Positions 1 to 7,278 of a DNA stretch of 64,000 nt are shown here, piece by piece. Under the pieces are notes generated by a model. It was not told the origin of the DNA. It made no database searches and worked only from the letters and a program-made list of their open reading frames with translations. The stretch covers positions 310,001-374,000 of the forward strand of contig NZ_BAABKE010000003.1 in assembly GCF_039543665.1 (NCBI RefSeq), read 5' to 3'. Source of the stretch: Wohlfahrtiimonas larvae. GTDB taxonomy: Bacteria > Pseudomonadota > Gammaproteobacteria > Cardiobacteriales > Wohlfahrtiimonadaceae. The first letter of the stretch is position 1. Each line of letters starts with the position of its first letter. A program made the position numbers and the translations under genes.

Positions 1-800
1 ACACGATCACCACCAGCCATCAAGCCCAACTCTGTCGCAGCGACAGCACAACCACGATCATTGTGCGTATGTAAACTCACAATCACGCTATCACGGCAGC
101 TGATATTACGACAAAAATATTCGATTTGATCCGCATATACATTGGGTGTTGCCATTTCTACCGTTGCAGGCAAGTTAAAGATGACTGGCTTTTCTGGCGT
201 TGGCTTAACAACCTCAACAACAGCTTCACAGACTTCGACCGCAAATTCCATTTCAGTATCTGTGAAAATTTCTGGTGAATATTCAAATGTCCAATCTGTT
301 TCAGGATATTTCTTCGCTTCTTCAACTGCCAAACTCATACCAAATACTGCCAACGCTTTGACTTCTTCTTTTGTTTTATTGAATACTACACGGCGAAATG
401 TTGGAGATGTTGCATTATAGATATGAACAATCGCTTGTTTACAACCCTTCAATGATTCAAATGTTCGTACAACTAAATCTTCACGTGATTGCGTCAATAC
501 TTGGATCGTCACATCTTCTGGAATGCGATTTTCTTCAATCAAACGGCGCACAAATGTGAATTCAGTATCAGAAGCTGATGGAAAAGCCACCTCAATCTCT
601 TTGAATCCACATTCGATCAATAAATCAAACATTCTTAATTTTTGTTCGATATTCATAGGCTCAATCAAAGCCTGATTGCCATCACGTAAGTCTGATGATA
701 ACCAACGTGGTGCTTTATCGATCACTTGATCTGGCCAAGTGCGATCTTTTAATTTCAATGGTGCAAATGATTGATATTTAGTTTCTGGGTTATGGATCAT
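1..800 (-). CDS. leuA: 2-isopropylmalate synthase, 5' part (gene runs off the window)
   Basis: First committed step of leucine synthesis: condenses acetyl-CoA with 2-oxoisovalerate to 2-isopropylmalate in the cytoplasm. About 266 N-terminal codons are present. Reading the minus strand from the ATG at 800 gives an early PRWLSSDLRDGNQAL motif (catalytic Arg and metal-binding Asp of the HMGL-like TIM barrel), then GFKEIEVAFPSASD, and near the window edge SLHTHNDRG, which carries the HxH metal ligands. The PRW..DLRDGNQAL form is that of the longer 'type 2' LeuA. The start is supported by an AGAGGA Shine-Dalgarno about 7 bases upstream. A leucine attenuator lies upstream, so expression should respond to charged tRNA-Leu. 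The C-terminal regulatory domain lies outside the window and could not be checked. Confidence 0.95.
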   Translation of the reverse strand, partial: MIHNPETKYQSFAPLKLKDRTWPDQVIDKAPRWLSSDLRDGNQALIEPMNIEQKLRMFDLLIECGFKEIEVAFPSASDTEFTFVRRLIEENRIPEDVTIQVLTQSREDLVVRTFESLKGCKQAIVHIYNATSPTFRRVVFNKTKEEVKALAVFGMSLAVEEAKKYPETDWTFEYSPEIFTDTEMEFAVEVCEAVVEVVKPTPEKPVIFNLPATVEMATPNVYADQIEYFCRNISCRDSVIVSLHTHNDRGCAVAATELGLMAGGDR

Positions 801-865
801 GATTTTTCCTCTATTCCTGCTGAATTAAATCTTATGTTTCAAATAATTTGTTTATAAAGTTGTTT

Positions 866-973
866 TTAGAATGATAATCGCAGCAATAAAGCATAACACC
901 ATACGAACCAACGTCGATGATCACGATTTAACATAGAATTTGTAGAACTTGGGTACTTATACGTAATAAACAT
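866..973 (-). CDS. Small ORF (35 codons) between the leu attenuator and leuA
   Basis: An ATG at 973 follows a GAAGAG ribosome-binding sequence by 7 bases and opens a 35-residue frame ending ...WCYALLLRLSF. It lies inside the leuA transcript, after the attenuator terminator and before leuA. The tail has four leucines in five codons, so it could be a second leader or upstream ORF that couples ribosome flow to leuA. No hairpin follows it, which argues against a second transcriptional attenuator. It may be chance; no family is recognised. Confidence 0.3.
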   Translation of the reverse strand: MFITYKYPSSTNSMLNRDHRRWFVWCYALLLRLSF

Positions 974-1008
974 TAAAAATCTCTTCTCGTTTCTTATTCA
1001 AAATAACT

Positions 1009-1054
1009 GCTATGTCGATAGACACAGCGAAGGCTGCAATCTTTGCGATTACAG
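1009..1054 (-). promoter_or_regulatory. Leucine attenuator (pause hairpin, antiterminator, terminator)
   Basis: Four mutually exclusive RNA segments follow the leader peptide. Segment 1 (CTGTAATC) overlaps the leader stop codon and pairs with segment 2 (GATTGCAG) across a GCAAA loop (1034-1054). Segment 2 can instead pair with segment 3 (GCAGC-CTTC-GCTGT), and segment 3 (GCTGTGTC) pairs with segment 4 (GACATAGC) across a TATC loop (1009-1028), followed by a U-rich AGTTATTT run. This is the 1:2 / 2:3 / 3:4 layout of amino-acid attenuators. Ribosome stalling at Leu codons would free segment 2 to form the antiterminator. Confidence 0.8.
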
Positions 1055-1084
1055 CAGAATAAGTCGTAGTAGGGATTTGTTCAT
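1049..1084 (-). CDS. leuL: leu operon leader peptide, MNKSLLRLILL
   Basis: An 11-codon ORF begins about 16 bases after the predicted transcription start. Five of its 11 residues are leucine, encoded CTA CTA CTT CTG CTG, and its stop codon sits inside segment 1 of the attenuator. Position, size and leucine content are those expected for a LeuL control peptide of leuA. The ribosome-binding site is weak. The peptide itself probably has no function beyond sensing Leu-tRNA. Confidence 0.8.
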   Translation of the reverse strand: MNKSLLRLILL

Positions 1085-1106
1085 TACATTAGTTTTCATA
1101 CCAATT

Positions 1107-1135
1107 AACATAAATTGATTTTAAACTTTCGTCAA
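1107..1135 (-). promoter_or_regulatory. Sigma-70 promoter of the leu leader/leuA
   Basis: On the minus strand TTGACG (1135-1130) is followed after a 17-base spacer by TATGTT (1112-1107). A start near 1100 places the leader ATG about 16 bases into the RNA, the usual geometry for an attenuated operon. Confidence 0.65.
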
Positions 1136-1290
1136 GCAGAAAAATATATTTATTATTTTTAATAAAAAACGTACATTTGATCAATTTTTCATACAACATC
1201 ATTCATATGCGTAATCACCTACCCTTATGTGTATATTTCTCGTTATACTAAAATTAAATTTTTACTAGCAATTTTTCAAAGGAAGAAATT

Positions 1291-2364
1291 ATGTCTGAAG
1301 AAAAAATGAAACTCGTTACATTTGATGAATTAAAATCTCTCATGAAAAATAAATTCATGAAAGCAGGTTTGCCTGAAATTCATGCCGAAGCTGTGGCTGA
1401 TCATTTAGCGTATGCTGATTCTCGTGGCGTTCATTCTCATGGTGCTGTGCGTGTAGAATATTACTCAGAGCGCATCAATAAAGGCGGCAGCAATCCTAAC
1501 CCTAACATTACGTTTGATCAGAAATCTGCAAGCATTGGGATTTTGGATGGTGATAATGCTGTGGGTCATTACATTGCACAACTCGGCACAGAAAAAGCCA
1601 TCGAATTAGCAAAAACAACAGGCGTTGGCGTTGTGGGCATGAAGCGCTTAGGTCATTGCGGAACATTATCTTACTTTGTACGCCAAGCAACAGCACAAGG
1701 CTTAATCATGATCTCCATGTGCCAATCTGATCCTATGGTTGTGTTATATGGCGGTGCTGAACCTTATTTTGGCACAAATCCAATCGCATTCGGCGCACCT
1801 CGTAAAGATGGCGCACCCATCATTTTCGATATGGCAACCACAGTGGGCGCTTGGGGAAAAATCCTAGATTCACGTGCGAAAGGTAAAGCAATCCCGGCTG
1901 ATTGGGCGGTAGATTCTAATGGCAATCCTACTACTGATCCAAATGCTGTTGCAGGCTTAGTACCGATTGCTGGCGCAAAAGGCTCAGGTTTGATGATGAT
2001 GGTGGATATTTTGTGTGGCGCATTACTCGGCCAACCTTCCGGTGGTTCTGTATCTTCAATGTATGCCGACCTCTCCGCTGGCCGTGAATTGGGTCAAATC
2101 CACATTGTATTAAATCCTGAGTTCTTCGCAGGCTTAGAATCTTTCTACGGCACGATTGAAAAAATGGTGGGCGAAATCCATGGCATGAAGCCTGCCGAAG
2201 GTTTTAGCAAAGTTCAATATCCTGGTGAAAGAAGTGATGCTACTTTTGAAAGATACCAACAAAATGGTATCCCAATTGTTGAAGAAATTTATGATTACTT
2301 AGTAAGCGACGATATTCACTTTGATCGCTACGATGGCATGGATGCCTTTGCGAAGAAAGGTTAA
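1291..2364 (+). CDS. allD: Ureidoglycolate dehydrogenase-like NAD(P) oxidoreductase (Ldh_2 family)
   Basis: 357 residues of the malate/L-lactate/ureidoglycolate dehydrogenase family, which has a fold unrelated to classical MDH/LDH. The residues closely follow what I know of E. coli AllD: YADSRGVHSHGAVRVEYY near residue 41, MCQSDPMVV, YFGTNPIAF, FDMATT, the GAKGSGLMMM loop and SSMYADL. AllD oxidises ureidoglycolate to oxalurate in allantoin breakdown. No other allantoin gene is in the window; the gene stands alone between leuA (divergent) and the capsule locus (convergent), so a different 2-hydroxyacid substrate is possible. An AAAGGAAG ribosome-binding site lies about 7 bases before the ATG. 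Family certain, substrate less so. Confidence 0.8.
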   Translation: MSEEKMKLVTFDELKSLMKNKFMKAGLPEIHAEAVADHLAYADSRGVHSHGAVRVEYYSERINKGGSNPNPNITFDQKSASIGILDGDNAVGHYIAQLGTEKAIELAKTTGVGVVGMKRLGHCGTLSYFVRQATAQGLIMISMCQSDPMVVLYGGAEPYFGTNPIAFGAPRKDGAPIIFDMATTVGAWGKILDSRAKGKAIPADWAVDSNGNPTTDPNAVAGLVPIAGAKGSGLMMMVDILCGALLGQPSGGSVSSMYADLSAGRELGQIHIVLNPEFFAGLESFYGTIEKMVGEIHGMKPAEGFSKVQYPGERSDATFERYQQNGIPIVEEIYDYLVSDDIHFDRYDGMDAFAKKG

Positions 2365-2383
2365 CCTTGCTCTATCCAAAACT

Positions 2384-2409
2384 AATATCTCGCCAATAGG
2401 CGAGATATT
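2384..2409. terminator. Bidirectional terminator hairpin between allD and kpsC
   Basis: AATATCTCGCC and GGCGAGATATT form a perfect 11-bp stem with an AATA loop, placed between the convergent ends of the two genes. The flanking U-tracts are poor, so efficiency is uncertain. Confidence 0.65.
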
Positions 2410-2424
2410 CCGATATTTATACAG

Positions 2425-4458
2425 CTATTTTAATGCTAGCCACAGCGCCTTTAATTGATTGCCTTTACGGTTAAACCAATTACTGCTAATAGATTGCTGC
2501 TTCACTTTTCTCTGATCATCCAAAATTTTGAGCGCCTGCATTGCATCAATAACCTGCTTCGATTTTGGATCAATGTAAGTTGGGTACAACAACATCGCCC
2601 CTGCAACCAATGCTTGTAATGATAAAGTTCTAGTTCTGCGCTCTGTTTTCACTTTATCTATTGTTAATCCCCAACCTGCATAAAATGGCAAGCCATAACA
2701 AGTCACTTTTTTACCACGCAGCAGTGCCTCAAAGCCTGATAGTGAAGTCATCATATGAACTTCATCCACTTGCTCGATACAATCTAAAATATTGGCTTTC
2801 GTGATGATTTGATCCACATATTGCAGAGCATCTTCATCTTTAGTTTTGCCAATGCGATTACCACTCACCACATCTGGGTGCGGTTTATAAATCAAATAAG
2901 CTTCGGGATTTTCCTTACGCACTGCTTTAATTAAATCCAAATTGCTTTTAATATGAGCCGAACCATAACGAATGGATGCATCATCTTCCACTTGCCCGGG
3001 AATTAAAATGAGTTGTTTTGGTATTGGACTTGGCAAATCCAAACCGCCATTACCCACATTATATTTACCGATATTTTTTTCAACTAAAGCTTTAATTAAA
3101 ACATCCGCTTGAGTAATTTCATGTTGATTAAATTCGTGTGTTTGTAGGATATTTTCTAAACGAGATGGCATTTGTGCATCAAAATAAATGCCTAAATCAT
3201 CCACCACCAAAGATAATGGCGCAATGAGATTAGAACCCAAGCCCACTGAACGGATGAAGCCATCTTCCACTCGCAATATTGGTAAACTTTTCTCTTTTGC
3301 CCACAGAGGAATTTCAGGGTATTTTTGCCCCCACATCATAATTTTGATGGATTGCCTTTGATACGCTTTTTGAACTTGTGCTAACGATTTAAAAAATCTA
3401 ACTTTATTATTATGTGTCGTTAAAAATGGTTGCATGATTTTGCGCTTCCACCACGACAAACCAATGCACCAGATTTCCCCTGATAATAGTTCCGTGCGCC
3501 TTTGCATATCTATTAAATAATGAATAACATCAAAAATATCACCCCGTTCATTCGTATAGGGATTCAAATAACGGCAATATTGCAAATAGCTTGCGACAAA
3601 AACTTCTTCTAATGATGCTGCTCTTCTTCTACCATCCGCTTTTAATCGTGCAACATCCACATGGCGATCATCCGTTAATCCCCAACCTGCATACCAAGGC
3701 ACACCGAACACCACAACATCCTTTTTCATCATGCAGGCTTCAAAGCCCATTTGTGATGTTGCCGTATAAACCTTATCCATTTTCTCTAGTAATGTGATGG
3801 GGTTAATGTTCTCCGATAATACTCGAACATTATCATCCGTGAGATATTCAGTTAAATGGCCGTGCTTTTTGCCTGTTAAAACATCTGGGTGAATTTTGAT
3901 CCATAAGATAGCATCGGGATTTTCTGCCTTGGCAGCATTGACCATCTCCACAAATGTATCCGCTGTTACACCGCCATATTTCAAAGCCATATCGCCCGCT
4001 GTTTGATCAATGATCAATACATTTTGGCGAGTGTCATCCACCATTAAATGCACTGGCCACGAGGTGGAAATATGATTATATTTAGATAGATGATGTTGAA
4101 CAATCAACTCAATCGCCCGACTTGCATCAGTTAATAATGGCTGCAATGAATCAACATCCATAATTAGAGCTTCTAATCGTGAAGGCTTGCTGTAATCATA
4201 GTAAATGCCAAGATTATCCACCACTAACGATAATGGTGGATACCCATCAATTCCCAAACCAACAGAGCGCAGGAAGCCATCTTCTAATAAAAAAGCACTA
4301 GCGTGCTTCGTTTTTTTTAGTGCTCGCAAACCACTTTTCTTATAGCCCCAGCCGATATAATAATTTGCATTAGTATTATTTAAATCATGTAAAAATGGTA
4401 GCCAACGATCCCGCTGCCACCATAATTTGAATCCTGTGTAATGCAAATGCTGTGCCAT
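2425..4458 (-). CDS. kpsC: Capsule beta-Kdo transferase KpsC
   Basis: Adds the beta-Kdo linker to the lysophosphatidylglycerol anchor of ABC-transporter-dependent capsules at the inner face of the inner membrane. About 677 residues, matching KpsC. Two tandem homologous transferase domains are visible: EDGFLRSVGLG near residue 60 and EDGFIRSVGLG near 400, each followed by PLSLVVD.LGIY.D..PSRLE, then HPDVLTG near 190 and HPDVVSG in the second copy, and each with a FYAGWGLT/WYAGWGLT ending. This duplication is the known dual GT architecture of KpsC. The ATG at 4458 overlaps the upstream TGA (TGATG), so it is preferred to the TTG at 4461. Last gene of the capsule locus. Confidence 0.95.
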   Translation of the reverse strand: MAQHLHYTGFKLWWQRDRWLPFLHDLNNTNANYYIGWGYKKSGLRALKKTKHASAFLLEDGFLRSVGLGIDGYPPLSLVVDNLGIYYDYSKPSRLEALIMDVDSLQPLLTDASRAIELIVQHHLSKYNHISTSWPVHLMVDDTRQNVLIIDQTAGDMALKYGGVTADTFVEMVNAAKAENPDAILWIKIHPDVLTGKKHGHLTEYLTDDNVRVLSENINPITLLEKMDKVYTATSQMGFEACMMKKDVVVFGVPWYAGWGLTDDRHVDVARLKADGRRRAASLEEVFVASYLQYCRYLNPYTNERGDIFDVIHYLIDMQRRTELLSGEIWCIGLSWWKRKIMQPFLTTHNNKVRFFKSLAQVQKAYQRQSIKIMMWGQKYPEIPLWAKEKSLPILRVEDGFIRSVGLGSNLIAPLSLVVDDLGIYFDAQMPSRLENILQTHEFNQHEITQADVLIKALVEKNIGKYNVGNGGLDLPSPIPKQLILIPGQVEDDASIRYGSAHIKSNLDLIKAVRKENPEAYLIYKPHPDVVSGNRIGKTKDEDALQYVDQIITKANILDCIEQVDEVHMMTSLSGFEALLRGKKVTCYGLPFYAGWGLTIDKVKTERRTRTLSLQALVAGAMLLYPTYIDPKSKQVIDAMQALKILDDQRKVKQQSISSNWFNRKGNQLKALWLALK

Positions 4459-5426
4459 CAATCATCCAAACCAATGATGCGAGACATTTCTTTCAAACGA
4501 TGTTCCCAAGTATGATATTTGGCTACATATTCTGCACCTGCACGCGCTCTTTCTAAATCATCCTGACTTGGCCCATGCTTTAAGCGATCAAATAACTCTT
4601 TCATCTCTTCAGGGCTATGAACAACATGGCAGTAATCTGCAAACATTTCATTCACAGATAATGCGGGCGTTGTTACTGCAATGCCACCACACGCTAAAAT
4701 TTCCACCAAACGACGAGAATACATCGTCGGAGAATCTGTCACCGTATTCACATTGAGCGATACCAAATAATCCTTATAGATTTGCCCCGTTTTAGGGTAT
4801 TTTACAGCTTGTAAAATATCCATATTCGGTAAAATCGGATAACGATAATTACCAGATTTTCTTTTAGAATTACGATCAAAAGCCGTTAAACCTAATCCTG
4901 TAGAAGAGGCTGCCTCAAATAATTGATTCTGCCATTCTCTACGAATGTCATGCACATGGTGGCTATAACTGCCCACAAAATTTGCACGATTATGTTTAAA
5001 GTTGAATCCTGTAAAATTATGGAATTTAGGCTGTACTGCAAACATCATTGTATGAATCGATGCATCCTGCCCCATCACTTCCTTATAACGAGGAATACAA
5101 GTGGAATCCACAGTAAATACATGATCAAACAACTTGGCACTATCTATAAAGCGATCAAAATGCACACCATCTTCTTTATTCCAAAAAACTGTGGGAATCC
5201 CACGATCTTTGGCTTTTTGAACAAGTTTTTTTAACTTATCGTTATTACGTTCAGGATGATCAGGATATGATGCAATCTTATATTTCCAACGATTCCAACG
5301 CCCTTGCCAGGCAGATTCAACAAATAGACAATCCGCCGACTGTAAAAAAAAACTATTACCAATCAATCGCTTACCCTGAGACAAAGATGCTTTCGTCAAA
5401 GCATCTGCTACTAAATATAAACTCAT
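4458..5426 (-). CDS. CgeB-like glycosyltransferase of the capsule locus
   Basis: 322 residues. Resembles the DUF3880/CgeB group of GT-B glycosyltransferases: an N-terminal half with FVESAWQG and FWNKEDGVHFDRF, and a C-terminal Glyco_trans_1_2-like half with SPTMYSRRLVEILACGGI (donor-site type) and HTWEHRLKE. The same succession of motifs occurs in residues 215-530 of the giant transferase encoded at 8872-13125, so the two are paralogues. Likely adds a sugar of the capsule repeat or linker, the sugar unknown. The ATG at 5426 is preferred to a TTG at 5438. Translationally coupled to kpsC by a TGATG overlap; about 110 bases separate it from the gene upstream. Confidence 0.75.
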   Translation of the reverse strand: MSLYLVADALTKASLSQGKRLIGNSFFLQSADCLFVESAWQGRWNRWKYKIASYPDHPERNNDKLKKLVQKAKDRGIPTVFWNKEDGVHFDRFIDSAKLFDHVFTVDSTCIPRYKEVMGQDASIHTMMFAVQPKFHNFTGFNFKHNRANFVGSYSHHVHDIRREWQNQLFEAASSTGLGLTAFDRNSKRKSGNYRYPILPNMDILQAVKYPKTGQIYKDYLVSLNVNTVTDSPTMYSRRLVEILACGGIAVTTPALSVNEMFADYCHVVHSPEEMKELFDRLKHGPSQDDLERARAGAEYVAKYHTWEHRLKEMSRIIGLDD

Positions 5427-5535
5427 TTTACATACCAATATTTGACAGTACTAATTTCAGGTAACCACCAATAATAATTATTTTATAAAGATCTTCAGAT
5501 CCGCTATTATTTTAATTCAACAAAAAATATTTTTA

Positions 5536-6237
5536 CTACAATGACACAATTTTCTGATAACAATCATGATAAAAATCATCTATAAAATGCATAGGACTTC
5601 TTCCCCAATGATGATCACTCTTTGCAATAAAATGCGCCTGATCATATTCCAAAATTTGTGAGTTATCCAAACTATTACTAAGTAAGTCATAAATTCTATC
5701 TAAAAAGTCATTTTGTGGACCTACATCATCAAAAGCCTTACCACTATCATCATGGGTAGCTAAATAAATTTTATTAATAAGCAATTTATGCAATCTATTG
5801 TTGTCTGATAAAAATTCTAAAAAAATATCTAAACCTTTTTTAAAATTTTCCCAATATAATACAGAATCATTACTAATGATTCTATGTGAAGAAGGAGATA
5901 TCAGGCCTGATTTACTTAGCTCTGTAGAATACGTTAATAGCGTTGATTCATATTCAACCAATTTAAAACGAGTAAACATAAAGTCAACCAATAAATAATC
6001 ATAATCTCGTAAATCTAAAAAATATAGTAAATTATTTCTAGCATCATTTTCTATCGCCTTTCTCTGAAAAGCTGATGGTACTTTTTTTTCATTAATCTTA
6101 ATTCGAATCGATGGACAGCATAACTTCGCTATAGAATAACGGGCTATATAAGCTACTAAATCTAACTCTCCTAGATTATAGGGTTCATTAAATACATCTC
6201 GAGAAATACATCCACCATATACAAAAATCTTTTTCAT
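5536..6237 (-). CDS. DUF6270/SGNH-like protein of the capsule locus
   Basis: 233 residues. The N-terminus KKIFVYGGCISRDVF looks like the first block of the DUF6270 family, and the C-terminus DHHWGRSPMHFIDDFY carries a D-x-H-W pair like the last block of SGNH hydrolases/acyltransferases; a central YDYLLVDFM strand also fits. No signal peptide, so cytoplasmic. The ATP-grasp gene ends 2 bases upstream, which suggests coupled expression and a joint job, for example transfer or removal of an acyl or aminoacyl group on the polysaccharide. GC content is visibly lower than in the export genes. Assignment is from memory of family motifs and remains tentative. Confidence 0.55.
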   Translation of the reverse strand: MKKIFVYGGCISRDVFNEPYNLGELDLVAYIARYSIAKLCCPSIRIKINEKKVPSAFQRKAIENDARNNLLYFLDLRDYDYLLVDFMFTRFKLVEYESTLLTYSTELSKSGLISPSSHRIISNDSVLYWENFKKGLDIFLEFLSDNNRLHKLLINKIYLATHDDSGKAFDDVGPQNDFLDRIYDLLSNSLDNSQILEYDQAHFIAKSDHHWGRSPMHFIDDFYHDCYQKIVSL

Positions 6238-6239
6238 AT

Positions 6240-7151
6240 TTAAATTTTATTTTCCAACATATTACTTGCGTTATATTTATGAGCAATCATAGAATAATTT
6301 TGGAAAATTTTGCCAACTCCTATATCACTTCCCAATCTAACGGCAGCATCGACATACATATTACCCAATTTTTTATCCCAAAGCTCATTAAATAAATCAT
6401 AGCCGGCAGGTACTGGTGTAAATTCCCCTAAATATACCTCTGAATCACAGACTAAAAAATCGATTCTCACAAATGGAGAAGGGATCTCTAAGCTGAGCTT
6501 TTCGGCTTTTTTTATTAATTCTTTTAGTATTGTATCTCTTTTACCTTTAAACAAAGCACTATTATATTTTCCACTATCAATATAATTTAAATCTACATCA
6601 AACCAACAACGTCTGATTTCTTCTTCCCTATGAGTATCTAGTATTAATCCTACTTTCCCATAAAAACAATAAAACTTAATATCTCTTGCTAAACCGTCTT
6701 TCTTATCCTTAAGCAATTCTTCAGACATCCATCTGTCATGTCTAACAATTCCTGCTTTTAATAATCGTTTCGCATAACGTTTTGCAAATGGGGCTGATTC
6801 ATGAATAATAGCTCTATCAAGATAAACTATTTTTTTTGATGAATAAGAAATAAAAACCCCTTTACTTGCATTTTCAGCCATAGGCTTAATTACCGTATTA
6901 GCTGAAAATTTTAGTTCATCGATAGAAACATCTAGTTGTATGATCTTAGCTGTAGGAACCCCACACAAAGAAGCAAATTCATATCCTACGAGTTTATTAT
7001 CTAATACAGCAGTTGGTAATCTTAATCTATATCTACTCCAAATTGCTTTGGACTCTACCTTAAATTGATCTAAACAGTGAGCAAAGGATGCCCCTTTATT
7101 TTTCTGACTAGATAACATTTCTTCTCCATCTATAAAAATCCTCACATCCAC
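6240..7151 (-). CDS. TupA-like ATP-grasp ligase
   Basis: 303 residues resembling the TupA-like ATP-grasp family, named after a teichuronopeptide biosynthesis protein. Seen: VIKPMAENASKGVF (ATP-grasp Lys and small loop) near residue 88, a central DIKFYCFYGKVGLI strand, and at the C-terminus VRIDFLVCDSEVYLGEFTPVPAGYD, the RxD...E...P/N Mg-ATP region, then LFNELWDKKLG. Such enzymes activate a carboxylate as an acyl phosphate and join it to an amine. Here a uronic acid carboxyl or an amino acid is a plausible substrate, since wecB/wecC make a uronic acid. A 127-base gap separates it from the asparagine-synthetase-like gene upstream. Low GC. Confidence 0.7.
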   Translation of the reverse strand: MDVRIFIDGEEMLSSQKNKGASFAHCLDQFKVESKAIWSRYRLRLPTAVLDNKLVGYEFASLCGVPTAKIIQLDVSIDELKFSANTVIKPMAENASKGVFISYSSKKIVYLDRAIIHESAPFAKRYAKRLLKAGIVRHDRWMSEELLKDKKDGLARDIKFYCFYGKVGLILDTHREEEIRRCWFDVDLNYIDSGKYNSALFKGKRDTILKELIKKAEKLSLEIPSPFVRIDFLVCDSEVYLGEFTPVPAGYDLFNELWDKKLGNMYVDAAVRLGSDIGVGKIFQNYSMIAHKYNASNMLENKI

Positions 7152-7278
7152 AACGTAATCTACCTTTTAATATCAAATATCATTAATTTAAATAATTATT
7201 TTATTATAGTAACTATAATAAAATTAAACTTTTTTATGCAGAATAATTAAAATTATCAGTTTTAATTTATACACGTTA

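Noticed and set aside
142..420. 92-codon plus-strand open frame
   Set aside because: It lies antisense to the conserved leuA frame, which continues through the window edge.
4459..4461. TTG start for kpsC
   Set aside because: The next codon is an ATG that overlaps the upstream stop as TGATG, a better coupled start.
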